A program made the position numbers and the translations under genes. Below the pieces are notes generated by a model. The model was given only the letters and a program-made list of their open reading frames with translations. It was not told the origin of the DNA and ran no database searches. A DNA stretch of 64,000 bases, taken from the NCBI RefSeq assembly GCF_032854445.1, contig NW_027017963.1, forward strand, positions 248,001 through 312,000. The letters run 5' to 3'. Positions 25,752-39,200 of the stretch are shown here, piece by piece; the stretch's first letter is position 1; every line of letters starts with the position of its first letter. Source of the DNA: Liolophura sinensis. Its lineage: Eukaryota > Mollusca > Polyplacophora > Chitonida > Chitonidae.

Positions 25752-28700
25752 ATGATGTCAAGATCACGTGAACAGCAACGGCTCTTAATCCATGGAAACC
25801 ATAGAAATTTGCAATTTTTCAACAGCTGGAGATGCCTGGCCCAATTGCGCATCTTTCGGAACCTTATTGATGTGGGTCAGTGTTCAATTGTACTTTTTAC
25901 AGCGGACTGTGTCATGTACCTTGTGTTTTTTTTATATACAAATGGTGTGGTTTTTCTACATGTAGATAAAGACATTGAGTTTGTCTTCGACTTAGAAGTA
26001 AGACATTTGTTGGGTGAGTTAAATGGGCTTGGCCCAAAGATTTGACGTCGTCTGGGCTACCGAAGGGCACATAACTTATAATGAAAAGTTGAATATAGTA
26101 ATGACCAGTCGCGATTGTACATAGTTAATGTAGCCGATTTCAATTAGCAAAAAGACCAGGCAAAAATCCAAAAGTGGAAAAACTGTTCCAATGCTGCTGG
26201 TAAGAGGCTAATCCGACGTATTTTGTGACGAGAAATCGAATGGTGCAAACCGCGTTGCTCTCCGACCAATACTTTTGGCTGTAGCCACAAATGAATAATC
26301 AATGATGTCAAGATCACGTGCCCAGCAACGGCTCTTACTCCATGGAAACCAAGGAAATTTGCAATTTTTCAACAGCTGGAGATGCCTGGCCCTATTGCGC
26401 ATCCTTTGGCACCTTATTGATGTGGGTCAGTGTTCAATTGTACTTTTTACAGCGGATTGTATCAAGTACCTTTTGTTTTTTTTATGTACAAATGGTGTGG
26501 TTTTTCTACATGTAGATAAAGACATTGAGTTTGTCTTCGACTTAGGAGTAAGACATTTGCTGGGTGAGTTAAATGGGCTTGGCCCAAAGATTTGACGTCG
26601 TCTGGGCTACCGAAGGGCACATAACTTATAATGAAATGTTGAATATAGTAATGACCAGTCGCGATTGTACATAGTTAATGTAGCCGATTTGAATTAGCAA
26701 AAAGACCAGGCAAAAATCCAAAAGTGGAAAAACTGTTCCAATGCTGCTGGTAAGAGGCTAATCCGACGTATTTTGTGACGAGAAATCGAATGGTGCAAAC
26801 CGCGTTGCTCTCCGACCAATACTTTTGGCTGTAGCCACAAATGAATAATCAATGATGTCAAGATCACGTGCCCAGCAACTGCTCTTACTCCATGGAAACC
26901 AAGGAAATTTGCAATTTTTCAACAGCTGGAGATGCCTGGCCCAATTGCGCATCCTTTGGCACCTTATTGATGTGGGTCAGTGTTCAATTGTACTTTTTAC
27001 AGCGGATTGTATCAAGTACCTTTTGTTTTTTTTATATACAAATGGTGTGGTTTTTCTACATGTAGATAAAGACATTGAGTTTGTCTTCGACTTAGAAGTA
27101 AGACATTTGTTGGGTGAGTTAAATGGGCTTGGTTCAAAGATTTGACGTCGTCTGGGCTACCGAAGGGCACATAACTTATAATGAAAAGTTGAATATAGTA
27201 ATGACCAGTCGTGATTGTACATAGTTAATGTAGCCGATTTCAATTCGCAAAAAGACCAGGCAAAAATCCAAAAGTGGAAAAACTGTTCCAATGCTGCTGG
27301 TAAGAGGCTAATCCGACGTATTTTGTGACGAGAAATCGAATGGTGCAAACCGCGTTGCTCTCCGACCAATACTTTTGGCTGTAGCCACAAATGAATAATC
27401 AATGATGTCAAGATCACGTGCCCAGCAACGGCTCTTACTCCATGGAAACCAAGGAAATTTGCAATTTTTCAACAGCTGGAGATGCCTGGCCCAATTGCGC
27501 ATCCTTTGGCACCTTATTGATGTGGGTCAGTGTTCAATTGTACTTTTTACAGCGGATTGTATCAAGTACCTTTTGTTTTTTTTATATACAAATGGTGTGG
27601 TTTTTCTACATGTAGATAAAGACATTGAGTTTGTCTTCGACTTAGAAGTAAGACATTTGTTGGGTGAGTTAAATGGGCTTGGTTCAAAGATTTGACGTCG
27701 TCTGGGCTACCGAAGGGCACATAACTTATAATGAAAAGTTGAATATAGTAATGACCAGTCGTGATTGTACATAGTTAATGTAGCCGATTTCAATTCGCAA
27801 AAAGACCAGGCAAAAATCCAAAAGTGGAAAAACTGTTCCAATGCTGCTGGTAAGAGGCTAATCCGACGTATTTTGTGACGAGAAATCGAATGGTGCAAAC
27901 CGCGTTGCTCTCCGACCAATACTTTTGGCTGTAGCCACAAATGAATAATCAATGATGTCAAGATCACGTGCCCAGCAACGGCTCTTACTCCATGGAAACC
28001 AAGGAAATTTGCAATTTTTCAACAGCTGGAGATGCCTGGCCCAATTGCGCATCCTTTGGCACCTTACTGATGTGGGTCAGTGTTCAATTGTACTTTTTAC
28101 AGCGGATTGTATCAAGTACCTTGTGTTTTTTTTTATATACAAATGGTGTGGTTTTTCTACATGTAGATAAAGACATTGAGTTTGTCTTCGACTTAAGAGT
28201 AAGACATTTGCTGGGTGAGTTAAATGGGCTTGGCCCAAAGATTTGACGTCGTCTGGGCTACCGAAGGGCACATAACTTATAATGAAATGTTGAATATAGT
28301 AATGACCAGTCGCGATTGTACATAGTTAATGTAGCCGATTTCAATTAGCAAAAAGACCAGGCAAAAATCCAAAAGTGGAAAAACTGTTCCAATGCTGCTG
28401 GTAAGAGGCTAATCCGACGTATTTTGTGACGAGAAATCGAATGGTGCAAACCGCGTTGCTCTCCGACCAATACTTTTGGCTGTAGCCACAAGTGAATAAT
28501 CAATGATGTCAAGATCACGTGCCCAGCAACGGCTCTTACTCCATGGAAACCAAGGAAATTTGCAATTTTTCAACAGCTGGAGATGCCTGGCCCAATTGCG
28601 CATCCTTTGGCACCTTATTGATGTGGGTCAGTGTTCAATTGTACTTTTTACAGCGGATTGTATCAAGTACCTTGTGTTTTTTTTATATACAAATGGTGTG

Positions 28701-31700
28701 GTTTTTCTACATGTAGATAAAGACATTGAGTTTGTCTTCGACTTAGAAGTAAGACATTTGCTGGGTGAGTTAAATGGGCTTGGCCCAAAGATTTGACGTC
28801 GTCTGGGCTACCGAAGGGCACAAAACTTATAATGAAAAGTTGAATATAGTAATGACCAGTCGCGATTGTACATAGTTAATGTAGCCGATTTCAATTCGCA
28901 AAAAGACCAGGCAAAAATCCTAAAGTGGAAAAACTGTTCCAATGCTGCTGGTAAGAGGCTAATCCGACGTATTTTGTGACGAGAAATCGAATGGTGCAAA
29001 CCGCGTTGCTCTCCAACCAATACTTTTGGCTGTAGCCACAAATAAATAATCAATGATGTCAAGATCACGTGCCCAGCAACGGCTCTTACTCCATGGAAAC
29101 CAAGGAAATTTGCAATTTTTCAACAGCTGGAGATGCCTGGCCCAATTGCGCATCCTTTGGCACCTTATTGATGTGGGTCAGTGTTCAATTGTACTTTTTA
29201 CAGCGGATTGTATCAAGTACCTTGTGTTTTTTTTATATACAAATGGTGTGGTTTTTCTACATGTAGATAAAGACATTGAGTTTGTCTTCGACTTAGAAGT
29301 AAGACATTTGCTGGGTGAGTTAAATGGGCTTGGCCCAAAGATTTGACGTCGTCTGGGCTACCGAAGGGCACATAACTTATAATGAAAAGTTGAATATAGT
29401 AATGACCAGTAGCGATTGTACATAGTTAATGTAGCCGATTTCAATTCGCAAAAAGACCAGGCAAAAATCCAAAAGTGGAAAAACTGTTCCAATGCTGCTG
29501 GTAAGAGGCTAATCCGACGTATTTTGTGACGAGAAATCGATTGGTGCAAACCGCGTTGCTCTCCAACCAATACTTTTAGCTGTAGCCACAAATGAATAAT
29601 CAATGATGTCAAGATCACGTGCCCAGCAACGGCTCTTACTCCATGGAAACCAAGGAAATTTGCAATTTTTCAACAGCTGGAGATGCCTGGCCCAATTGCG
29701 CATCCTTTGGCACCTTATTGATGTGGGTCAGTGTTTAATTGTACTTTTTACAGCGGATTATATCAAGTACCTTTTGTTTTTTTTATATACAAATGGTGTG
29801 GTTTTTCTACATGTAGATAAAGACATTGAGATTGTCTTCGACTTAGAAGTAAGACATTTGCTGGGTGAGTTAAATGGGCTTGGCCCAAAGATTTGACGTC
29901 GTCTGGGCTACCGAAGGGCACATAACTTATAATGAAAAGTAGAATATAGTAATGACCAGTCGCGATTGTACATAGCTAATGTACCCGATTTCAATAAGCA
30001 AAAAGACCAGGCAAAAATCCAAAAGTGGAAAAACTGTTCCAATGCTGTTGGTAAGAGGCTAATCCGACGTATTTTGTGACGAGAAATCGAATGGTGCAAA
30101 CCGCGTTGCTCTCCGACCAATACTTTTGGCTGTAGCCACAAATGAATAATCAATGATGTCAAGATCACGTGAACAGCAACGGCTCTTAATCCATGGAAAC
30201 CATAGAAATTTGCAATTTTTCAACAGCTGGAGATGCCTGGCCAAATTGCGCATCTTTCGGAACCTTATTGATGTGGGTCAGTGTTCAATTGTACTTTTTA
30301 CAGCGGACTGTGTCATGTACCTTGTGTTTTTTTTATATACAAATGGTGTGGTTTTTCTACATGTAGATAAAGACATTGAGTTTGTCTTCGACTTAGAAGT
30401 AAGACATTTGTTGGGTGAGTTAAATGGGCTTGGCCCAAAGATTTGACGTCGTCTGGGCTACCGAAGGGCACATAACTTATAATAAAAAGTTGAATATAGA
30501 AATGACCAGTCGCGATTGTACATAGTTAATGTAGCCGATTTCAATTAGCAAAAAGACCAGGCAAAAATCCAAAAGTGGAAAAACTGTTCCAATGCTGCTG
30601 GTAAGAGGCTAATCCGACGTATTTTGTGACGAGAAATCGAATGGTGCAAACCGCGTTGCTCTCCGACCAATACTTTTGGCTGTAGCCACAAATGAATAAT
30701 CAATGATGTCAAGATCACGTGCCCAGCAACGGCTCTTACTCCATGGAAACCAAGGAAATTTGCAAGTTTTCAACAGCTGGAGATGCCTGGCCCAATTGCG
30801 CATCTTTCGGAACCTTATTGATGTGGGTCAGTGTTCAATTGTACTTTTTACAGCGGACTGTGTCATGTACCTTGTGTTTTTTTTATATACAAATGGTGTG
30901 GTTTTTCTACATGTAGATAAAGACATTGAGTTTGTCTTCGACTTAGAAGTAAGACATTTGTTGGGTGAGTTAAATGGGCTTGGCCCAAAGATTTGACGTC
31001 GTCTGGGCTACCGAAGGGCACATAACTTATAATGAAAAGTTGAATATAGTAATGACCAGTCGCGATTGTACATAGTTAATGTAGCCGATTTCAATTAGCA
31101 AAAAGACCAGGCAAAAATCCAAAAGTGGAAAAACTGTTCCAATGCTGCTGGTAAGAGGCTAATCCGACGTATTTTGTGACGAGAAATCGAATGGTGCAAA
31201 CCGCGTTGCTCTCCGACCAATACTTTTGGCTGTAGCCACAAATGAATAATCAATGATGTCAAGATCACGTGCACAGCAACGGCTCTTACTCCAAGGAAAC
31301 CAAGGAAATTTGCAAGTTTTCAACAGCTGGTGATGCCTGGCCCAATTGCGCATCTTTCGGAACCTTATTGATGTGGGTCAGTGTTCAATTGTACTTTTTA
31401 CAGCGGATTGTATCAAGTACCTTGTGTTTTTTTTATATACAAATGGTGTGGTTTTTCTACATGTAGATAAAGACATTGAGTTTGTCTTCGACTTAGAAGT
31501 AAGACATTTGCTGGGTGAGTTAAATGGGCTTGGCCCAAAGATTTGACGTCGTCTGGGCTACCGAAGGGCACATAACTTATAATGAAAAGTTGAATATAGT
31601 AATGACCAGTCGCGATTGTACATAGTTAATGTAGCCGATTTCAATTCGCAAAAAGACCAGGCAAAAATCCAAAAGTAGAAAAACTGTTCCAATGCTGCTG

Positions 31701-32901
31701 GTAAGAGGCTAATCCGACGTATTTTGTGACGAGAAATCGAATGGTGCAAACCGCGTTGCTCTCCGACCAATACTTTTGGCTGTAGCCACAAATGAATAAT
31801 CAATGATGTCAAGATCACGTGCCCAGCAAAGGCTCTTACTCCATGGAAACCAAGGAAATTTGCAATTTTTCAACAGCTGGAGATGCCTGGCCCAATTGCG
31901 CATCCTTTGGCACCTTATTGATGTGGGTCAGTGTTCAATTGTACTTTTTACAGCGGATTGTATCAAGTACCTTGTGTTTTTTTTATATACAAATGGTGTG
32001 GTTTTTCTACATGTAGATAAAGACATTGAGTTTGTCTTCGACTTAGAAGTAAGACATTTGTTGGGTGAGTTAAATGGGCTTGGCCCAAAGATTTGACGTC
32101 GTCTGGGCTACCGAAGGGCACATAACTTATAATGAAAAGTTGAATATAATAATGACCAGTCGCGATTGTACATAGTTAATGTAGCCGATTTCAATTCGCA
32201 AAAAGACCAGGCAAAAATCCAAAAGTAGAAAAACTGTTCCAATGCTGCTGGTAAGAGGCTAATCCGACGTATTTTGTGACGAGAAATCGAATGGTGCAAA
32301 CCGCGTTGCTCTCCGACCAATACTTTTGGCTGTATCCACAAATGAATAATCAATGATGTCAAGATCACGTGCCCAGCAACGGCTCTTACTCCATGGAAAC
32401 CATAGAAATTTGCAATTTTTCAACAGCTGGAGATGCCTGGCCCAATTGCGCATCTTTTGGCACCTTATTGATGTGGGTCAGTGTTCAATTGTACTTTTTA
32501 CAGCGGATTGTATCAAGTACCTTGTGTTTTTTTATATACAAATGGTGTGGTTTTTCTACATGTAGATAAAGACATTGAGTTTGTCTTCGACTTAGAAGTA
32601 AGACATTTGCTGGGTGAGTTAAATGGGCTTGGCCCAAAGATTTGACGTCGTCTGGGCTACCGAAGGGCACATAACTTATAATGAAATGTTGAATATAGTA
32701 ATGACCAGTCGCGATTGTACATAGTTAATGTAGCCGATTTCAATTAGCAAAATGACCAGGCAAAAATCCAAAAGTGGAAAAACTGTTCCAATGCTGTTGG
32801 TAAGAGGCTAATCCGACGTATTTTGTGACGAGAAATCGAATGGTGCAAACCGCGTTGCTCTCCGACCAATACTTTTGGCTGTAGCCACAAATGAATAATC
32901 A
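25752..32901 (+). repeat. Large HOR, 13-unit version (7,150 bp)
   Basis: Unit order: R25752 F1-26302 Fs26852 Fs27402 G27952 N28503 N29053 J29603 R30153 K30703 L31253 M31803 S32353. It matches the 12-unit copy at an offset of 10,998 bp up to G and 11,549 bp after it. The difference is the extra N unit. G-N-N order is also present at 36202 and 41152, so I take the 13-unit form as the older one. Private changes here include CAACTGCTC near 26879, CCAAATTGCG near 30242, AATAAAAAG near 30481 and a lost CCATGG near 31292. Confidence 0.86.
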
Positions 32902-35900
32902 ATGATGTCAAGATCACGTGAACAGCAACGGCTCTTAATCCATGGAAACCATAGAAATTTGCAATTTTTCAACAGCTGGAGATGCCTGGCCCAATTGCGC
33001 ATCTTTCGGAACCTTATTGATGTGGGTCAGTGTTCAATTGTACTTTTTACAGCGGACTGTGTCATGTACCTTGTGTTTTTTTTATATACAAATGGTGTGG
33101 TTTTTCTACATGTAGATAAAGACATTGAGTTTGTCTTCGACTTAGAAGTAAGACATTTGTTGGGTGAGTTAAATGGGCTTGGCCCAAAGATTTGACGTCG
33201 TCTGGGCTACCGAAGGGCACATAACTTATAATGAAAAGTTGAATATAGTAATGACCAGTCGCGATTGTACATAGTTAATGTAGCCGATTTCAATTAGCAA
33301 AAAGACCAGGCAAAAATCCAAAAGTGGAAAAACTGTTCCAATGCTGCTGGTAAGAGGCTAATCCGACGTATTTTGTGACGAGAAATCGAATGGTGCAAAC
33401 CGCGTTGCTCTCCGACCAATACTTTTGGCTGTAGCCACAAATGAATAATCAATGATGTCAAGATCACGTGCCCAGCAACGGCTCTTACTCCATGGAAACC
33501 AAGGAAATTTGCAATTTTTCAACAGCTGGAGATGCCTGGCCCAATTGCGCATCCTTTGGCACCTTATTGATGTGGGTCAGTGTTCAATTGTACTTTTTAC
33601 AGCGGATTGTATCAAGTACCTTTTGTTTTTTTTATATACAAATGGTGTGGTTTTTCTACATGTAGATAAAGACATTGAGTTTGTCTTCGACTTAGAAGTA
33701 AGACATTTGCTGGGTGAGTTAAATGGGCTTGGCCCAAAGATTTGACGTCGTCTGGGCTACCGAAGGGCACATAACTTATAATGAAAAATTGAATATAGTA
33801 ATGACCAGTCGCGATTGTACATAGCTAATGTACCCGATTTCAATAAGCAAAAAGACCAGGCAAAAATCCAAAAGTGGAAAAACTGTTCCAATGCTGCTGG
33901 TAAGAGGCTAATCCGACGTATTTTGTGACGAGAAATCGAATGGTGCAAACCGCGTTGCTCTCCGACCAATACTTTTGGCTGTAACCACAAATGAATAATC
34001 AATGATGTCAAGATCACGTGCCCAGCAACGGCTCTTACTCCATGGAAACCATAGAAATTTGCAATTTTTCAACAGCTGGAGATGCCTGGCCCAATTGCGC
34101 ATCTTTTGGCACCTTATTGATGTGGGTCAGTGTTCAATTGTACTTTTTACAGCGGATTGTATCAAGTACCTTGTGTTTTTTTATATACAAATGGTGTGGT
34201 TTTTCTACATGTAGATAAAGACATTGAGTTTGTCTTCGACTTAGAAGTAAGACATTTGCTGGGTGAGTTAAATGGGCTTGGCCCAAAGATTTGACGTCGT
34301 CTGGGCTACCGAAGGGCACATAACTTATAATGAAATGTTGAATATAGTAATGACCAGTCGCGATTGTACATAGTTAATGTAGCCGATTTCAATTAGCAAA
34401 ATGACCAGGCAAAAATCCAAAAGTGGAAAAACTGTTCCAATGCTGTTGGTAAAAGGCTAATCCGACGTATTTTGTGACGAGAAATCGAATGGTGCAAACC
34501 GCGTTGCTCTCCGACCAATACTTTTGGCTGTAGCCACAAATGAATAATCAATGATGTCAAGATCACGTGAACAGCAACGGCTCTTAATCCATGGAAACCA
34601 TAGAAATTTGCAATTTTTCAACAGCTGGAGATGCCTGGCCCAATTGCGCATCTTTCGGAACCTTATTGATGTGGGTCAGTGTTCAATTGTACTTTTTACA
34701 GCGGACTGTGTCATGTACCTTGTGTTTTTTTTATATACAAATGGTGTGGTTTTTCTACATGTAGATAAAGACATTGAGTTTGTCTTCGACTTAGAAGTAA
34801 GACATTTGTTGGGTGAGTTAAATGGGCTTGGCCCAAAGATTTGACGTCGTCTGGGCTACCGAAGGGCACATAACTTATAATGAAAAGTTGAATATAGTAA
34901 TGACCAGTCGCGATTGTACATAGTTAATGTAGCCGATTTCAATTAGCAAAAAGACCAGGCAAAAATCCAAAAGTGGAAAAAACTGTTCCAATGCTGCTGG
35001 TAAGAGGCTAATCCGACGTATTTTGTGACGAGAAATCGAATGGTGCAAACCGCGTTGCTCTCCGACCAATACTTTTGGCTGTAGCCACAAATGAATAATC
35101 AATGATGTCAAGATCACGTGCCCAGCAACGGCTCTTACTCCATGGAAACCAAGGAAATTTGCAATTTTTCAACAGCTGGAGATGCCTGGCCCTATTGCGC
35201 ATCCTTTGGCACCTTATTGATGTGGGTCAGTGTTCAATTGTACTTTTTACAGCGGATTGTATCAAGTACCTTTTGTTTTTTTTATATACAAATGGTGTGG
35301 TTTTTCTACATGTAGATAAAGACATTGAGTTTGTCTTCGACTTAGGAGTAAGACATTTGCTGGGTGAGTTAAATGGGCTTGGCCCAAAGATTTGACGTCG
35401 TCTGGGCTACCGAAGGGCACATAACTTATAATGAAATGTTGAATATAGTAATGACCAGTCGCGATTGTACATAGTTAATGTAGCCGATTTCAATTAGCAA
35501 AAAGACCAGGCAAAAATCCAAAAGTGGAAAAACTGTTCCAATGCTGCTGGTAAGAGGCTAATCCGACGTATTTTGTGACGAGAAATCGAATGGTGCAAAC
35601 CGCGTTGCTCTCCGACCAATACTTTTGGCTGTAGCCACAAATGAATAATCAATGATGTCAAGATTACGTGCCCAGCAACGGCTCTTACTCCATGGAAACC
35701 AAGGAAATTTGCAATTTTTCAACAGCTGGAGATGCCTGGCCCAATTGCGCATCCTTTGGCACCTTATTGATGTGGGTCAGTGTTCAATTGTACTTTTTAC
35801 AGCGGATTGTATCAAGTACCTTTTGTTTTTTTTATATACAAATGGTGTGGTTTTTCTACATGTAGATAAAGACATTGAGTTTGTCTTCGACTTAGAAGTA

Positions 35901-36201
35901 AGACATTTGTTGGGTGAGTTAAATGGGCTTGGTTCAAAGATTTGACGTCGTCTGGGCTACCGAAGGGCACATAACTTATAATGAAAAGTTGAATATAGTA
36001 ATGACCAGTCGTGATTGTACATAGTTAATGTAGCCGATTTCAATTCGCAAAAAGACCAGGCAAAAATCCAAAAGTGGAAAAACTGTTCCAATGCTGCTGG
36101 TAAGAGGCTAATCCGACGTATTTTGTGACGAGAAATCGAATGGTGCAAACCGCGTTGCTCTCCGACCAATACTTTTGGCTGTAGCCACAAATGAATAATC
36201 A
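32902..36201 (+). repeat. Transition block R-F-S-R-F1-Fs
   Basis: Unit starts: R32902 F33452 S34002 R34551 F1-35102 Fs35652. This stretch brings block A-type S and R units back into the middle of the array. It parallels 13105-16403 without the P unit. Unit 34551 is 551 bp because its GTGGAAAAA run has one extra A near 34980, the only change of that run I found. Unit 35652 has ATTACGTG in place of ATCACGTG and is the single unit in the window that lacks CACGTG. Confidence 0.83.
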
Positions 36202-39200
36202 ATGATGTCAAGATCACGTGCCCAGTAACGGCTCTTACTCCATGGAAACCAAGGAAATTTGCAATTTTTCAACAGCTGGAGATGCCTGGCCCAATTGCGC
36301 ATCCTTTGGCACCTTATTGATGTGGGTCAGTGTTCAATTGTACTTTTTACAGCGGATTGTATCAAGTACCTTGTGTTTTTTTTTATATACAAATGGTGTG
36401 GTTTTTCTACATGTAGATAAAGACATTGAGTTTGTCTTCGACTTAAGAGTAAGACATTTGCTGGGTGAGTTAAATGGGCTTGGCCCAAAGATTTGACGTC
36501 GTCTGGGCTACCGAAGGGCACATAACTTATAATGAAATGTTGAATATAGTAATGACCAGTCGCGATTGTACATAGTTAATGTAGCCGATTTCAATTAGCA
36601 AAAAGACCAGGCAAAAATCCAAAAGTGGAAAAACTGTTCCAATGCTGCTGGTAAGAGGCTAATCCGACGTATTTTGTGACGAGAAATCGAATGGTGCAAA
36701 CCGCGTTGCTCTCCGACCAATACTTTTGGCTGTAGCCAGAAGTGAATAATCAATGATGTCAAGATCACGTGCCCAGCAACGGCTCTTACTCCATGGAAAC
36801 CAAGGAAATTTGCAATTTTTCAACAGCTGGAGATGCCTGGCCCAATTGCGCATCCTTTGGCACCTTATTGATGTGGGTCAGTGTTCAATTGTACTTTTTA
36901 CAGCGGATTGTATCAAGTACCTTGTGTTTTTTTTATATACAAATGGTGTGGTTTTTCTACATGTAGATAAAGACATTGAGTTTGTCTTCGACTTAGAAGT
37001 AAGACATTTGCTGGGTGAGTTAAATGGGCTTGGCCCAAAGATTTGACGTCGTCTGGGCTACCGAAGGGCACAAAACTTATAATGAAAAGTTGAATATAGT
37101 AATGACCAGTCGCGATTGTACATAGTTAATGTAGCCGATTTCAATTCGCAAAAAGACCAGGCAAAAATCCTAAAGTGGAAAAACTGTTCCAATGCTGCTG
37201 GTAAGAGGCTAATCCGACGTATTTTGTGACGAGAAATCGATTGGTGCAAACCGCGTTGCTCTCCAACCAATACTTTTGGCTGTAGCCACAAATGAATAAT
37301 CAATGATGTCAAGATCACGTGCCCAGCAACGGCTCTTACTCCATGGAAACCAAGGAAATTTGCAATTTTTCAACAGCTGGAGATGCCTGGCCCAATTGCG
37401 CATCCTTTGGCACCTTATTGATGTGGGTCAGTGTTCAATTGTACTTTTTACAGCGGATTGTATCAAGTACCTTGTGTTTTTTTTATATACAAATGGTGTG
37501 GTTTTTCTACATGTAGATAAAGACATTGAGTTTGTCTTCGACTTAGAAGTAAGACATTTGCTGGGTGAGTTAAATGGGCTTGGCCCAAAGATTTGACGTC
37601 GTCTGGGCTACCGAAGGGCACATAACTTATAATGAAAAGTTGAATATAGTAATGACCAGTAGCGATTGTACATAGTTAATGTAGCCGATTTCAATTCGCA
37701 AAAAGACCAGGCAAAAATCCAAAAGTGGAAAAACTGTTCCAATGCTGCTGGTAAGAGGCTAATCCGACGTATTTTGTGACGAGAAATCGATTGGTGCAAA
37801 CCGCGTTGCTCTCCAACCAATACTTTTAGCTGTAGCCACAAATGAATAATCAATGATGTCAAGATCACGTGCCCAGCAACGGCTCTTACTCCATGGAAAC
37901 CAAGGAAATTTGCAATTTTTCAACAGCTGGAGATGCCTGGCCCAATTGCGCATCCTTTGGCACCTTATTGATGTGGGTCAGTGTTCAATTGTACTTTTTA
38001 CAGCGGATTGTATCAAGTACCTTTTGTTTTTTTTATATACAAATGGTGTGGTTTTTCTACATGTAGATAAAGACATTGAGTTTGTCTTCGACTTAGAAGT
38101 AAGACATTTGCTGGGTGAGTTAAATGGGCTTGGCCCAAAGATTTGACGTCGTCTGGGCTACCGAAGGGCACATAACTTATAATGAAAAGTAGAATATAGT
38201 AATGACCAGTCGCAATTGTACATAGCTAATGTACCCGATTTCAATAAGCAAAAAGACCAGGCAAAAATCCAAAAGTGGAAAAACTGTTCCAATGCTGCTG
38301 GTAAGAGGCTAATCCGACGTATTTTGTGACGAGAAATCGAATGGTGCAAACCGCGTTGCTCTCCGACCAATACTTTTGGCTGTAGCCACAAATGAATAAT
38401 CAATGATGTCAAGATCACGTGCCCAGCAACGGCTCTTACTCCATGGAAACCATAGAAATTTGCAATTTTTCAACAGCTGGAGATGCCTGGCCCAATTGCG
38501 CATCTTTTGGCACCTTATTGATGTGGGTCAGTGTTCAATTGTACTTTTTACAGCGGATTGTATCAAGTACCTTGTGTTTTTTTATATACAAATGGTGTGG
38601 TTTTTCTACATGTAGATAAAGACATTGAGTTTGTCTTCGACTTAGAAGTAAGACATTTGCTGGGTGAGTTAAATGGGCTTGGCCCAAAGATTCGACGTCG
38701 TCTGGGCTACCGAAGGGCACATAACTTATAATGAAATGTTGAATATAGTAATGACCAGTCGCGATTGTACATAGTTAATGTAGCCGATTTCAATTAGCAA
38801 AATGACCAGGCAAAAATCCAAAAGTGGAAAAACTGTTCCAATGCTGTTGGTAAGATGCTAATCCGACGTATTTTGTGACGAGAAATCGAATGGTGCAAAC
38901 CGCGTTGCTCTCCGACCAATACTTTTGGCTGTAGCCACAAATGAATAATCAATGATGTCAAGATCACGTGAACAGCAACGGCTCTTACTCCATGGAAACC
39001 ATAGAAATTTGCAATTTTTCAACAGCTGGAGATGCCTGGCCCAATTGCGCATCTTTCGGAACCTTATTGATGTGGGTCAGTGTTCAATTGTACTTTTTAC
39101 AGCGGACTGTGTCATGTACCTTGTGTTTTTTTTATATACAAATGGTGTGGTTTTTCTACATGTAGATAAAGACATTGAGTTTGTCTTCGACTTAGAAGTA

